Part shown: piece after piece, positions 1-12,830 of the stretch | Position numbering within the stretch: position 1 is the first letter of the stretch | How the letters are laid out: each line of letters starts with the position of its first letter | Assembly: GCF_964199755.1 (NCBI RefSeq) | Contig: NC_133929.1 | Location: 2,559,806-2,623,805, forward strand | Source: Larus michahellis | Taxonomy: Eukaryota; Chordata; Aves; Charadriiformes; Laridae | Length of the DNA stretch: 64,000 bases | Reading direction: 5' to 3' | The notes under the pieces: generated by a model | Databases searched by the model: none | Told to the model about the DNA's origin: nothing | Seen by the model: the letters and a program-made list of their open reading frames with translations, nothing else | Made by a program: the position numbers and the translations under genes

Positions 1-1
1 T

Positions 2-256
2 TTCGATGATTGGTTAAGCTCATGGGGTATAACGGGATGGTTATCAGACTTACTAAAACAAGGGCTCATGCTATTGTTGGTTATATCATTATTGATTATG
101 GTAGCCTCATGTGTTCTCCGCAAAGTGACTGACATGATAGAAAATGCCATGCATAAGGTCTGGCTGGCTCAAGAAGAAAAAGGGGGTATTGTAGGAATGT
201 GTCTGAGAGAAAATGGCCATGTGAGCCAGCCTCCCTACTATGAGAGATTAGATTAA
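2..256 (+). pseudogene. env: env transmembrane subunit, C-terminal fragment
   Basis: The frame is open from the window edge and ends in TAA at 254-256. It encodes a Trp-rich membrane-proximal stretch, then about 20 hydrophobic residues (encoded from about position 68) containing a Cys near the inner face (ASCVL), then a cytoplasmic tail of about 40 residues. This is the usual layout of the end of a retroviral TM protein, which anchors the envelope and drives fusion. Only the last 84 codons are present, so receptor-binding and fusion regions cannot be judged. An alpha- or gamma-type origin cannot be separated on this fragment. It is an old genomic copy; whether the upstream part is intact is unknown. 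Confidence 0.6.
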
Positions 257-323
257 GGGCAAAACAGGTGGTAGAAGATGGAATTAGTACATGGGAAAAA
301 CGGGAACTGAGAAAGTAGAAAAC

Positions 324-545
324 ATGTTGTGCTAATGACTAAGCAATTGACTATGTGAATTCTTGTAACCAATCTGATGTGTGAACGAACTGCATGGACA
401 GCGCGTGGACAGTGTAACGAGCTAATCAGAAATAAGCGAGTCGCGTGTACGGCTACAACGCAGGGTATAAAAGATGATGATCTGTGCTTAATAAACGGCT
501 TCTGTTGATTCACATTGGATCGTCTGGAGTCCGGTTATTTCTCCT
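324..545 (+). promoter_or_regulatory. LTR promoter and poly(A) region of the left provirus
   Basis: TATAAAAG at 466-473 and AATAAA at 490-495 mark the U3/R part of an LTR in the same orientation as the env frame. The sequence after the poly(A) signal would be R and U5. Boundaries are estimates because only one LTR is in view. Confidence 0.5.
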
Positions 546-1814
546 CAATTAACCACTCAAAGAAAATTTAACAGAAACTCAGAGATGTGAAAGTGTAATG
601 ATAGCTATGAATTATAAATTCTAATGAAGGAAAAAAATGTAATAAAAAAGGCAAAAAGTGTTAATGAGCAAAAAGCAAGGAAAAATGCTATCATTTTTAC
701 CCTCTCACAATTAAATGGAACCAGAGGTTATTTCTTGAATTTCTGTAAAGTTACTATCTTATTAATTTGGATTTTTTTGATAGTTCAAAAGATATTTGAT
801 ACATACTAGAAGCCTAAACTTATCTTGATTAAAACTTGTTCCATATATTTTGTAAATATCTGTGAAAACCCTGTAATAATATATGACCATTTTATCAAGG
901 AAATCAAGCACAAATTTGGAGCTTCAAAGAAAAAAAAAAGGAATTAAGAATATTGTTTGTATCACAGATGTCCACAGACACAAACATAGAAGTCAAAATC
1001 TGCAAATAAAATGCAAAGAAGTATAATCCCTACTTTAGGAAAGTAAAATACAGAAAATATGTTTGTAATTTGACCATATTTACAGTTATGTGTTATCTTT
1101 TTTGCTCTTTTGTTTTTATTTCAAGACCAATTTATTTCAAGACCTTTAGATATAAATAGGAGTGAAACATGATTTTAAATATTTTAAAGAAATATTATCT
1201 TGACTAGGTAAAGAGTGTGACTCTCAAAGCAGAATGATAGCTATTTATATTACACATTGAGAGTCCACATATACCGCAATTCATGTAAATGGAAAAAGCC
1301 ACACTGTCTCACACCGGGGCAGTATCTGGAGCATATCTTTGCATGACCATGTTGTAAGCAAATAATCTAGAATTCTTCCCCCATCTGCAGTTCTTCCCCC
1401 AATCTTGCAGTTCTGAAAAATAGTAGCCAGAAGTCTAAAGTATGCCAATAACCCAAATTCCAGGCATGTATTAAACCCCAAAAAACATCTCCCCCCAAAC
1501 ACTAGTGCCTCTTGTTTCTCAAGTTTTCACTATAGAAACTTTGGTTCGAGCAACTTTTGCAGGCTGAGTGATGGAAAGGACAGAGAGGAAACTCAAGTAA
1601 CAGGAGGAGAACGTGAGGTGGGGAAAGACATCCCTCCCAGCTCTGCCCAGAAATGCATTGGAAGGAACAGGCTGAACCACAGCTCGCACATTGCAATATT
1701 AAAACCCAGTTGTCGCCCACGGAGAACTATGAGGACTAAATGAACCTATATAAATAAGGATAAAAATCAAGTGAAGGTTTAATGTTAGGATCACTGGCCA
1801 AGCTGTCAGCCACA
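546..1814. other. AT-rich single-copy DNA, nothing recognised
   Basis: The stretch is A/T-rich with short A and T runs. Short open frames here have no recognisable domain or codon pattern. No transposon end, tRNA fold or conserved motif stands out. Confidence 0.5.
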
Positions 1815-2165
1815 AAGAGGCCGCCCCACGGCGGGGGAGGGGGCAAAGCACCTTGGTCTCCCTGGGCTGTCCCGGGGGTGCCGGGGGAGCAACGGGTGCA
1901 CTGCTTCTCCCTGCGCGCAGGGGCGGGTTGTGCCACCAGGGCTCGGGTCGGTGGGTGAAAAGAAGCGTCGAGGGGGATCGGGGTTGGGGATGCTGTGCTG
2001 TAGTTGCTTGGAGGCTAGGCCGGGGGAAGGGGGAGAGTGCTGGGCACGGGTCATCTCCCGCCCCGCGCAACGCGGCTCGGCTCGGCTCAGAGCGGCGCGG
2101 CGCCCCCCGGGCTGAGGGAGCGGGGCTGGGGGAGGCGCTCTGCAGCTGCCCCACTCGCACTTGAA
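1815..2165. promoter_or_regulatory. CpG-island-like block
   Basis: About 350 bases are sharply richer in G+C and CpG than the flanks, with GGGCGGG-type boxes and a repeated GGCTC motif around 2073-2090. Blocks like this in birds commonly mark promoters. No first exon, TATA box or splice donor can be assigned with confidence, and the open frames on both strands look like by-products of low stop-codon density. Orientation is unknown. Confidence 0.4.
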
Positions 2166-5100
2166 TAAAGGAGAACTTTACTTTTGGGAGAGGGCGAGAT
2201 CTGTGAATACCTTGCTCAATAAGAGATGAGGCATATTGGAAACTATATTAAATTACCCTGATTAACAATTTATCCACGAAGAGGGAAGCTTTGGAAGATC
2301 GCTATAGGTAGGGCTGGGGGCTATTCATGCTAGCAGCTAAGAGGTCAAAAGGTTTCTGAAGTTCACAGGCTCAGAGCCTTTGTTATGCTAACAGACAATT
2401 TCAAATCAGCTGCCTGCTGGAGTGTGAAATATAAATGATTCATTGAGAACATCCAATAAGTTGTCACTCTTGTTCTCCAAATACCAGGACAAGCTGATAA
2501 TTTTTATCAAGCCCTTTCTGCAACATCACAAGTCCTAAATGAATGCCTTTGTATTTCAAATAATCTTTTTAAGGAAGCTGTCCTACTATAATAGCCCAAA
2601 TGTATTTGGTTTTGACTACAAAATGAAAATCAGGAGTTCTCCAAACTTGACTTTTCCCGTGATGGAGGTGTTTGGGAAGGGTGGGAGAATGTTAGCACTC
2701 AGAAGGCCCAGGGCATTAATGCTATAGCCTGGGGGTTACTGAGAGCCAAAGGATCAATCCCTCATCCCTGCTCTGAAAAAAAAGCCTAGGACAAGATTTA
2801 TTTTTCTCAGCAGACTCTAAAGCTACCTACCTCCCTTTTCGCCAGAGAAGCCATTTAGGTCTGATTTAGGGTACTGTGAGACAAAGGGCATACGATAGTC
2901 TGTGAAATCCTACAATCCTGCAGCCCTGCTGTTTTTGCTGAGCTTCCTGCAGAAGCCATGTATATCTCCTGGGCAGGAGGGTGAATTACCTGAGAAGAAT
3001 CCAGCTTTGCTGCCCATAGCTGAGGGCAAGGACATGAGGGAGCTGAACTAAAACAGTTCACAAGGTCTCAGATTTGAAGTCTGGACACAAAGATATATTA
3101 ATATAATTCTGCAGAATATCATAGATGATACCATTAAGAGGAGAAAAATGAGGATTATACACAAGGAAATCAATCTATTAGAGGATGTGATCTGCTCTTA
3201 TTCAGGAAAGAAGAAAGGATCCCTTATGAATCCGTACGATAGCTGACGAGGAAAAGGCAGGCACGCAAGGTTACGGCGGAGGTACATTAGACTGGTGGAG
3301 CGCAGAGTCACGAACCCCGCCGCCGCCGCCGCGGTGCTGCCTACCCGCGCTGGCGGGAGGGGGCGCTTCCACCTCCGCAGAGCTCCACTTCTGACAGGGC
3401 GTCCCTGGGATGGACTTTTTCTCATCGCATAACAATGATAGATAAAAAAATTAAGATGTAAGATTAATTTGCTTACACTGGAAATAAAAATACTCCCCCC
3501 CCCAACAAACGAAGGAACACATGCACATACTTTTTTCAGGGTTACTTTTTATTAGAAGAGGATTTTTTTGTGCTATAGGCAAGTTCAGGCTTATCCGATA
3601 AATAAGCACGGAGATTCCTTTTTGCCGATTCCTGTATTGATACACACTGGAAAGTGGTTTATTTCGGGCTCGGGAGGCAGAGCTTGGGGAGAGGTGATAA
3701 TTTTTTTTCCTCCTAATCCGCATTTATTTTCCCTTTTGGAAATTAATCTCGTCAATTGTTGTCTATAAAGCTTTTAAAAGATTCTCCAAAAACAGGAGAA
3801 ACAAAAGTTTGGTTTATGTTCATTTGCAAGAGAAGAAAGAGTGAGTCCCTCCCTCCCTCCCTCCCTTCCTTCCTTCCTTCCTTCATGTGTGGGGGTTATT
3901 ATTATTCTGAAACACCAGAATCACGAATTATCCATGTCCTCAGTTATTAATAACACTCAACACTTCCAACACACTTTGCATTTACAAAGAGCTGAGCAAA
4001 CACACACTAATTAGGGTTGCTATTTTGCTTTATATTTTGAGACGATTTTTAAAGGGAAAAAGTTTTCAATTTTCCTGCAAGTTTTCAAACAAATAAAAAC
4101 CCACTACATTCAACCTACTATTGTATTGAAAGCTTGTTGGTAAATTGCCAATAGCAGCATAATCAATAACCTCTGCAACTGCTAATTGTGAACCAAGCAG
4201 TCTGTATGTTAATGACAATGCTGCTGACGGCATTTATTTAATTGACAAATAACTTCACCCCCTGGTGATAGAATTTTGAGCTCTGGAATTTTGTTTTCCT
4301 TCTTTAAAAAAAAAAGCTATAACAAGGCAGAAATTGTTTAATAGTAGGTTGTGTAATTATTAACTTATGTAGTAAACAGAATTTGTAGGGAAAAAATCTT
4401 TTTTGAGATTATCTTTATACAATAGCTTTAGTATAAAGTTAGGAATTGCGTTAAATATTCCTTTTGTTGAAATATGATCAACACATTGAAATAGAATCGA
4501 CATTAACAGGAACTAATGCTCTTAAGCTTTCTCCAGAGATAATATAAACAATTTAAACAGTAAATAAGTCTTTCAATATGTATCAGCAATATTAGACAGC
4601 ATTAAGGTAATTTGGAAAAGGGAGCATCCAGCAGTTTTTTTGTTATTCTTGAATGATATACCTACATGCTAGCTTGCAGACAAATTAATCTTGTTCACAA
4701 GAATAATATTTTGCTTACATATTTGCTTTTTGTAAATACATTTCAACAGAGAACCATACAATGGGAAAATTATGTTTCATCCATATGTTTGAGTAAATAT
4801 AAAAGCAGATATGGTTTGCTTGTAACCAGTAGACAGTGACTGCCTGAATGCCAAAGGGGAATGCAACTATTCTTCAGTATATGGAATGATGAGATTATGT
4901 TGTTACATATCAATTACTATCTTCGAGGCTGATTAAGGTGAAAGGCAATATCACAGAAAAATAAAGACTATGTGGAAAAGAACTAAGGAGAAAAAGTGCA
5001 AGATGACACCCACAAGATAGCTGCCTTTTCGTTCTTTCGCTATGATTATAGTAACATTTCTATAAGAAAATTAATGTAAAATGTTCTTTAGCAAATCAGA

Positions 5101-5429
5101 GCAACTACAGTTGCTTTCTTCTAACACATCTGCAAACTAATAAAATGTATTAAGCACATTTAGGCTTATATAAATACAAGAAAACATTATATATACACAC
5201 ACATATACATATTTTATATATATGCATATATATGTCTGAAGCAATGCCTACTGCACATGTTAGTCATCATGCTAATATCTACAAGTTTGGGTGCATGAGA
5301 AAGGCATTAAGACATGGAAGAATATGTAAGATAAAAGAGAACACTTCAATACGAAAGGCAGAATTAGGATAGATGCCTGTAACAACTACATTATTTTAGC
5401 AGATGGGAAAATGCAGCGTGAAAGATATA
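2166..5429. other. Mostly AT-rich non-coding DNA with a small GC-rich patch
   Basis: No transposon or gene is recognised. A GC-rich patch at about 3280-3400 contains a CCG trinucleotide run (about 3318-3333). A CCCT/CCTT microsatellite lies at about 3848-3883 and a TA/CA-rich tract at about 5185-5235. The stretch at about 4090-4290 has several TAAT cores and balanced composition, like a conserved non-coding element, but this cannot be tested without alignment. Confidence 0.4.
3848..3883. repeat. CCCT/CCTT microsatellite
   Basis: A run of CCCT units passes directly into CCTT units over about 36 bases. It is a simple polypyrimidine repeat, likely polymorphic in length. Confidence 0.85.
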
Positions 5430-5808
5430 TCACAGAATCACAGAATGGTTCGGGTTGGAAGGGACCTGAAAGATCACCTAGTTCCAACCCCCCTGCCATG
5501 GGCAGGGACACCTCCCACTAGACCAGGCTGCTCAAAGCCCCGTCCAGCCTGGCCTTGAACACTTCCAGGGATGGGGCATCCACAACTTCCCTGGGCAACC
5601 TGTTCCAGTGCCTCACCACCCTCACAGGAAAGAATTTCTTCCTGATATCCAATCTAAATCTACCTTCTTTCAGGTTGAGGCCATTACCCCGTGTCCTATC
5701 ACTACACTCCCTGAGAAAGAGTCCCTCCCCAGCTTTCCTGTAGGCCCCCTTCAGGTACTGGAAGGCTGCTATAAGGTCTCCCTGGAGCCTTCTCTTCTCC
5801 AGGCTGAA
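5430..5808 (-). mobile_element. CR1 LINE fragment, 3' end
   Basis: The left edge is the reverse complement of the CR1 tail (ATTCTGTG octamers), followed by the conserved CR1 3' region and the end of ORF2. On the minus strand it encodes the C-terminal ORF2 stretch with [12 protein letters not shown] and HWNRLP-type motifs. The copy is 5'-truncated at about 5808, as most CR1 copies are. It holds no reverse transcriptase core and cannot be functional. Confidence 0.9.
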
Positions 5809-8800
5809 TATATATCAGAATATTTAAAACATATCTTTAGGCTTTCTTTAGAAAGGCTTTTGAGATTTGAGTTAGAAAAGTATTTCTTTGTATGATCTTA
5901 TTAACTCCTCCCTTCTTGGCCTGAAATCTGCAATTATTAAAAACGATAGCATTAAAATAAAGGTAATGTTCAACATTGGTTTTATAATCATGAGTTGGAA
6001 GCTTAATACAACCAAACAAAATATATTACAAAACATTAGATTCAATCTAGGGAGTTTAGACAAAAATAAGGTTTCATATAAACTGTAAATAGTTTGGATT
6101 TTAGTCTATTCAGCAAAATTGTTTGGTTACAAGGTTACTATGTGGGCTGAGACTACAGAAGAAGAACAAAGCAAATGGTTCAGTTGCAATAGGAAATATA
6201 ATAAAACCTCTTTATCTAAAAGCCATCAGGGACAAGCACTCAATACAAGTTAACAAGCAGGAACTGATAACATTTATATGAGGTCAGAAGTCAAATGCCA
6301 GTCAAAGGCTTTTAACCTCTTGGGTCATAAACAGTAATAGTTAAAACACACAGATAGTTATTTATCGAATTTAAAAGGTATCTGATCACTGTGAGTGAAT
6401 GATGTGATGATTCAGCCAATTGGGATTTATAGAAGAGGAACTCTGTAGTTGTTAAAATAAAGCGCAAAGCTTCAAACCTATAATAATTCTTCTTTTTTTA
6501 ATTTGCCTGTCTCTCATAAATCTATAAATCAAAGCAGACAGGCAACCAAAATGATAAACATGGTCTTAAAACAGACCTATATTCAGTCAATATGTGGATT
6601 GATCTGTGCAATCCAAGACTTGTTTAATGATTCAATAGACTAAATATTTACAGTCAATATATATAAAAGAACAATAACCATACTTCCTATTGTGGTGTTA
6701 ATGCCACTGGAGTTTTGTTTTGTTGCTTTTGTTCGAGTCCACTCAAGTAAAAAGGAATCTTGTTCCAGGGTAAAGATGATAGGATTTCCCTTGATAAAAA
6801 AAACAGGGTTTAACATTAACAATACCTAATTTTAAGTGCATAAATATTGTGGGTAGATTTAGAAGACCTTTAATTATACTTCTAATCTAGTCAGTGAATA
6901 GTTATTTCTCCTTTAAATAGTTTTTATTTCCTCTTGTAGATTTAGTCTCCGAATTCTGTAATTTGCCTACATTTACGTCCAAATGTGCATTCTGAAAGTA
7001 ATACTAAAAAAATACCAAATAAAATGTATCTGTCTTCCTAGAGAGAAACAGGGATTCATGGATGGTCTTTTTAGGCCCATTGTTTCTTTAAACAGAGTTC
7101 ACCGCACACAAGGTGAACATTGTGGATTTAAAATGCTTTTAAATATTTATCAGAAGTATTTTATCACCATATTCAAATGACACACTCACCTTATTGACGA
7201 TCTTTGTTCTGAATGTCCATTTGCTTCATGAAAGCCCCCCAAGCAGAACGAGGACTAACCTTTTTCATTCATTTAATGTTTAGTAAAAAAACAAGCAACC
7301 TTAATCAGCATGCTGATTGCATCGTCAGCTAACAAATAATTTACTACTCTGAGCACTGCATTCCATTAAAAGCTCATTAAATTTTCTGTTCTCCAATGGG
7401 AGCTTTAGTTTTTGAACCGCATGCTTTTACTTCAAATTATCATTTATTCCATTTTTTGCAAAATGTTTTCCAAAGCATAGGTGAGAATTTCAGAACCTAT
7501 ATGCACAGAAGACATGGGAAAATAGATCCCTGATTTTGATTTCTATTATAAATTCAACAACCTTGGGGAGTGCAGGGGGAAACTACTTTGCTAGATTCTA
7601 ACCTAGGCAGTTTAACTTTGGTTAAACATCTCCCTGGAGATGAAATGTGAGTGATTTAGGCATGCATATGTTTTGAAGATGAGGAGGGGATAAAAGAGCA
7701 GTGTTTTATCCTATAAATTGCAAGTGATCACTTATTGGGGAGAAAAAAACCCGGAAAAATAAGTCCTTTACATTTTATTATTGAAAACAATGAACAAATA
7801 AAAAAATATTTTGGGTTACAGAGTACAAAACTTCTTGCCTGTCCTAAATATAAGGGACTATAGTCAGGATGTTGTGGGGAGGACTCATGGGGGAGGAAAA
7901 AGCTCAGCCTCGAATACTAAGCTGCACATAATCATTATATTTAATAAGTAAAATGCTAGAAAATGTCAGACCCTAAATTAACACGCATCTTTGGATTTCT
8001 AATTGTGCTCATTGCAAATTTGGGTCATTTTGCATGAGTGACTCTAATGTAGGGCTGAAATTGCCATATAGCACAGTGGATTCTTGATTCCCGTGCTAAC
8101 CCTGAACTCGGTGATTGTGTCAGGTGCAGTTCTGTATGCTCCAGCAGCTGGTTCATCCTCATCAATGCAAATAAGGCAACTCCTACAATCAAAGCTTTTT
8201 GAGTCTAAAGCCTGATTACTGAGGGCAGGCTAAAGCACTGCACGGACTTACTTTCAAATCACACTAACTGACAAGGCATCCGTAATGTCCCTCTGTTTCA
8301 AATCAGTCTTTTGCCAAACAAAACAAAAAACCAGGGAGATCCATTGGTCTGGGGTTGTACAAAATGTAGGTAGGTCTTTGCAGTTGGTGGTAAAATAAAT
8401 TAAAAAATAACCCCTGAACTTGAAAAAAAAGTCTACACTAGCAATAATTACAGTAATATTTGAATACTTATGAAGAAGACAGGCAGCCAATGATTATATG
8501 TAAAGCATGGGCTGTTTGTTTTCTCAAGGATGTTTCCTAAGGACTATTTCAAAGTGTCCATTCATTTCCACAGGCACATCCACAGTGGGAAAACATGGGC
8601 AAAATGCAGGTGCTGTCCTTGGGCCATGCTGTCCCTCAGGCTTTGCCCTAGACAATGGCCACTCTTTAGGGCTCTTCCCCATCGCCTTTCCCTGGGGGAG
8701 GGGTTGCTTGGCCAAGAAGGAAACAGGCCAATTATTATCTTTTTGAGCCAATTGTTATCTCTTCTCCCACCCAACCAGCTGGTTTGGCTCTGAAGTGGGA

Positions 8801-10847
8801 TGCCCTTCTGCCTCCCCCCCCCCCCCGGGTGCTTATACCCACACACAGTTGTGCATGTGTGTCCATGCATGCATGTGTGTGTGGGCCCTACCTGTGGGTA
8901 TTGTACAGGTTCGACTCACCTCAGTGCTGCAGTCCTCTGCCATGGTTTTCAATGCACCTGTCTCATGTTCATGCAACCACTCTGGCTGCACCTTGGAGGC
9001 AGTTTCTAATTTACCTTTTGAACGTCTATCTGAAAAAAGAGACAGGCTTGTGATGTCCGTCACCCACCTACTCATTTCTTCCTCCCATCTCTCAGGAAAA
9101 CCCCAAAGCAACACTCAGAAAATCTCCCCACTACCTGCCCCCAAACCTTGGGTGTTGCCTTAATTGCCTTTTCAGAAAGCCCTCAAATATGAACATGTTG
9201 CCTAAATGTGATTAAGGGCATGAGACACACGTAAAAAACTAAAGACTGCATTCCTCAAACAATCAACATATATAAATACAAAACAGGCTAATGTAAGGGA
9301 AATATTATCCTTTGCAGTAGGATAGCATAAACCCTCATAGACAGGGCAAAGCTGCAACTCCAGCAATGCTGACATGGTGCTGAAATTCTGATGCAGATAA
9401 TATTTGGTGCAAACTGTGCAAACTGTGTCCCATCCCTCCTGTGTTTCTATTAATAAACACATAGATAAGAATGCAGACATCTGTAGCTCAGGCCAGAACA
9501 AGGGCTCTAAGTTAGTCATTGTCCACAGAACAGACACAGCCCAGCAGGAGAGCTAAATCTTGCAATTTGCTGAAAGAAACACCAACTTTCCCTCTCCCTC
9601 TCAGTCTCCAGCCAGGAGAGCAGTCTTTGGCCAGGGGCACTCACTGCCACTGCCCCCTATTTTGGAGATGCCCTTTCCCACATGACAGCACAATTCACAG
9701 AGATTGGGAACCATCACCAAAAAGTGTGACAGTAAATCAGACACAACTGAAATCCAATTTTTTACAGCTGTTCCAGACACATAACTGATTCTTGCTCACT
9801 CATGCCTCTTTCCCTCCCTTCCCCTAATAGGATTAACAGACATTTTCCTAAAAAAAAAAAATCAGAATTTGTCAACTCATGTGTTACAGTCAATTTGCTC
9901 ACAATATCAGATTTCTTCCAGTACTGAAACAGCACTCACAGCACTCACTGTCCTCACACAGTTTAATCAAGGCTCATATAAGGCTTCTTTGAGGCAAACT
10001 TTTGTCTTGGCAAAGCACCTACACCCTCCTTAATTCTTTACATTTCCTTAAAACACCTCTTAGCAGATTAAGATCACCAGAGCCTCAGGGACCCTGGCAT
10101 CCTGATGATGCAATTCATGCATAGTATTATTGCCATGAAAGGCTTCTTAATGATTCTTGTAATTTACTTTCAACTATGTCCCAGGTTCAGTAATCCCCTT
10201 TGGAGGCTCTGTGCAGAGCCTGTGGCCCTGCCCTGCTCTCTCCACTCCCCTGCGGGCCCCATGACAACCCCCTCCCCAAGCCCCTCCAAGCCCTCTCCTT
10301 CTGCAGCACCCATGGATCTGTGCCTTTGCCTTTCCCTGTATGGCTGAGAATGAGGGGGGAACTCATGGCTTAAGGATGGCAAAAACCTGGGCTGCAAATG
10401 ACCTTTGAAGGGCTCTCTCTCTTTTCCAGAAGACAGTCTGTGATGTTAGTAGATGACCCTTCCTAATGGAGTAGTCTGCAAACACCAGTGTTGCTCTCTG
10501 CACTGGAATGGTACACACTGCAGAAGGAAAGAAAACTCTGCCCATCCAGAAGCAGGACTAAATCCTGCAAATTGGTATATGTAGAGTCCAGCTTTAAGGC
10601 TGTGCGTGCTAAAAGGGGCAAGGCAGCTGCAGCACTTTGACTTTAAGGCAATCACAGGGTTGCTCTGCTCAACATGGGCGTTGTGAACCCCTGCAGCTCT
10701 TAGCAGTATCTCAGAGTAGGTGCTTTAACTATATCTCCAACTCAACTCTCTTCCAGGGGTCTTAAAAGGAGATCCCACAAACCTTGTTTCACTGCAAAAT
10801 CCCCTTTGTCTTAGGGTTTTTCAGCAGGAAGATTTTCTCTGTCTCTT
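5809..10847. other. AT-rich single-copy DNA
   Basis: No gene or transposon was recognised over these 5 kb. A C run lies at about 8813-8827 with a TGTG/CATG-rich patch after it (about 8850-8883). The stretch at about 7190-7460 looks like a conserved non-coding element and contains a perfect 16-bp palindrome (7303-7318). Open frames at 8500-9160 overlap on both strands and show no family signature. Confidence 0.4.
7303..7318. repeat. Perfect 16-bp palindrome
   Basis: AATCAGCATGCTGATT equals its own reverse complement. It contains two head-to-head TGCTGA half-sites, the half-site of MAF/bZIP binding elements. Whether any factor binds is not known from sequence. Confidence 0.6.
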
Positions 10848-11573
10848 CATAGAATCATAGGGCTGGAAGGGACCTCTGGAGATCATCTAGACCAACCCCC
10901 CTTCCAGAGCAGGGTCACCCAGAGCAGGTTGCACAGGAATGCATCCAGGGGGGTTTTGAATGTCTCCAGAGATGGAGACTCCACCACCTCCCCGGGCAGC
11001 CTGTGCCAGGGCTCTGCCACCCTCAAAGTAAAGAAGTGCCTCCTCATGTTTAGGTGGAACTTCCTATGCTCAAGTTTGTGCCCGTTACCTCTTGTCCTGT
11101 CGCTGGGCACCACTGAGAAGAGCCTGGCCCCATCCTCCTGACACCCACCCTTTCAGTATTTAGAAGTGTTGATAAGGTCCCCCCTCAGCCTTCTTTTTTC
11201 CAGACTGGAGAGACCCAAGTCCCTCAGCCTTTCTTCATAAGAGAGGTGTTCCAGTCCCCTCAGCATCTTGATAGCCCTTTGCTGTCCCCTCTCCAGCAGT
11301 TCCCTGTCCCTCTTGAACCGGGGAGCCCAGAACTGGACACAGTACTCCAGGTGCGGCCTCACCAAGGCGGAGTAGAGGGGGAGGATGACCTCCCTCCACC
11401 TGCTGGCCACACTTCTTGAGGCACCCCAGGACAACATTGGCCTTCTTGGCCACGAGGGCACATTGCTGGCTCATGGTCATCCTGTTGTCCACCAAGACTC
11501 CCAGGCCTCTTCCCACAGAGCTGCTCTCCAGCAGGTCAGCCCCCAACCTGTACTGGTGCATGGGGTTATTCAA
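10848..11573 (-). mobile_element. CR1 LINE fragment (subfamily I)
   Basis: The left edge carries the reversed CR1 3' end (ATAGAATCATAG). On the minus strand the copy encodes the C-terminal third of ORF2 in broken frames: an [18 protein letters not shown] segment, a YCVQFWAP segment and an [11 protein letters not shown] segment. It is nearly identical to the 3' part of the plus-strand copy at 19066-20246, so both are young members of one subfamily. The 5' side stops at about 11573, next to a probable solo LTR. Confidence 0.88.
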
Positions 11574-11591
11574 ACATTTAACCAGGGCTAA

Positions 11592-11922
11592 TGACACTGA
11601 GCAATCTTTTACCAAAAGGGAAAGAAAGAAACTAGTCAGATAATCCCCTTAGGTGTAGCATAAGGAGAAGTAAACAGAGACAGGACATGCGGGAAGAATT
11701 TTAGGCGCCTCGGACAGACTGTGAACCCTGGAGTACCTAACCAATGGGAAACAGGGGAGGGAAAAATTCAGCCAGGATTAGGAAATAAAAAGGTGTGTTT
11801 CAAGGTCTGGAAGTGTGCCTACTTGCTAGGTCACCCGCTCTTGCAAGAAGGTGAATAAAAGTGTGCTTCACAGAGGATTCTGCCTGAGCCTATTTCATTC
11901 AGACCGGAACTTATTTCTTACA
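11592..11922 (+). mobile_element. Probable solo LTR
   Basis: This 331-bp segment starts with TG and ends with CA. It has an AT-rich TATA-like site near 11783 and AATAAA at 11854-11859 in plausible LTR order. It sits exactly at the 5' break of a CR1 copy. Flanks are only partly similar (GCTAA and GCTGT), so a target duplication is not proven. The family is not recognised. Confidence 0.5.
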
Positions 11923-12830
11923 GCTGTAAAGTCTAAATGAAAATTGGGATTTGAGTTTTCTTGGGATTTTTTGTTTGTGGGTGTGGGGTTGTTTTTTTTT
12001 TAATTTTTTTTTTGTTTTAATGGCTTAAAAGTTGCTAGGTTGTTTTCAGTTGTAAATTTAAATTTTTTTTGTAGGCATTTCTATTTTTGAGGAAATACAG
12101 GAGTAATCTCTATGGGAGTGAGTATGGTGAATTTCTGCTGAAAGGGAAGTAGTTTGGAGAAAGACATCTAATGGCTGAAAGCAAAATGATCCTAATGGGT
12201 TCAGTTACAACTTGTAGTCATCACTTGAGTAAAGGAAATTAGTTTCTGTGTATGCAGTTTTAAGTAGTCTGTTGAATTGTAAGCATTTTAGCTGAGTTGT
12301 CGGACCTGCTACTGTGTGTAAGAACTAACTGCCTTGATTTGCATAATTTTGCCTCATGTTAGTTGTCTTGAAAGCACATCTTTTAATTAAAAATGCAAAG
12401 CCCTAGGAGTAATTGAAGAGAAAACACTGGCACCTGTTTAGGTGTTTTTTTCTAAAGAAATATTAATGTAGCTTTACCCTGAGATAATGAACTCAGTAAG
12501 CAAGCTAGATTGAGGGACTGTGGTTTGTGTCCCACTGAATGGAAATAGGCTCATCATATGAGATGGTCAGAATAAATATTTGGTTTTAAAATGCATTGTT
12601 TGTTTCATAAACAAATTAAAGAGCATATACTTTCTAAGCTATATGGTATTTTAAGTGTATCAAATATTATACAGGCAACTTTTTAAATAACACTTTATTT
12701 CATTCTAAATACGCTTCCCTTTAGCTAGATAATTGCTTTGGGTAGTCTAATGCACATAACTCCAAGATGACAAGAATCCCTAACAAAGATAAAGTATTTA
12801 AAATGATACATAGAGCTTTCAAACCTGATC
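11923..12830. other. AT-rich single-copy DNA
   Basis: T-rich DNA with a long T tract at about 11991-12012. No coding or repeat signature was recognised. Confidence 0.5.

Larger units (their letters stand above)
1..545 (+). mobile_element. 3' end of an endogenous retrovirus (env tail plus LTR)
   Basis: The end of an env transmembrane-subunit frame is followed by LTR-like DNA with a TATA box (TATAAAAG, 466-473) and, only about 20 bases on, a polyadenylation signal (AATAAA, 490-495). A poly(A) signal this close to the TATA box means a short R region, as in avian alpharetrovirus or EAV-type LTRs; that class assignment is an inference. The rest of the provirus lies left of the window, so no second LTR or target duplication can be checked. 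The LTR may start near 324 after a purine-rich stretch (about 306-322), or near 190 after the tract AAGAAAAAGGGGG. Its right end, about 540-560, is also approximate. Confidence 0.65.

Noticed and set aside
1699..2160. 153-codon minus-strand frame and overlapping plus-strand frames
   Set aside because: Overlapping open frames on both strands in a CpG-rich block, Pro/Ser/Arg-rich with no family signature.
8500..9163. Several overlapping frames of about 80-120 codons
   Set aside because: Frames exist on both strands with no recognisable motif, and a C run and TG repeats cross them.
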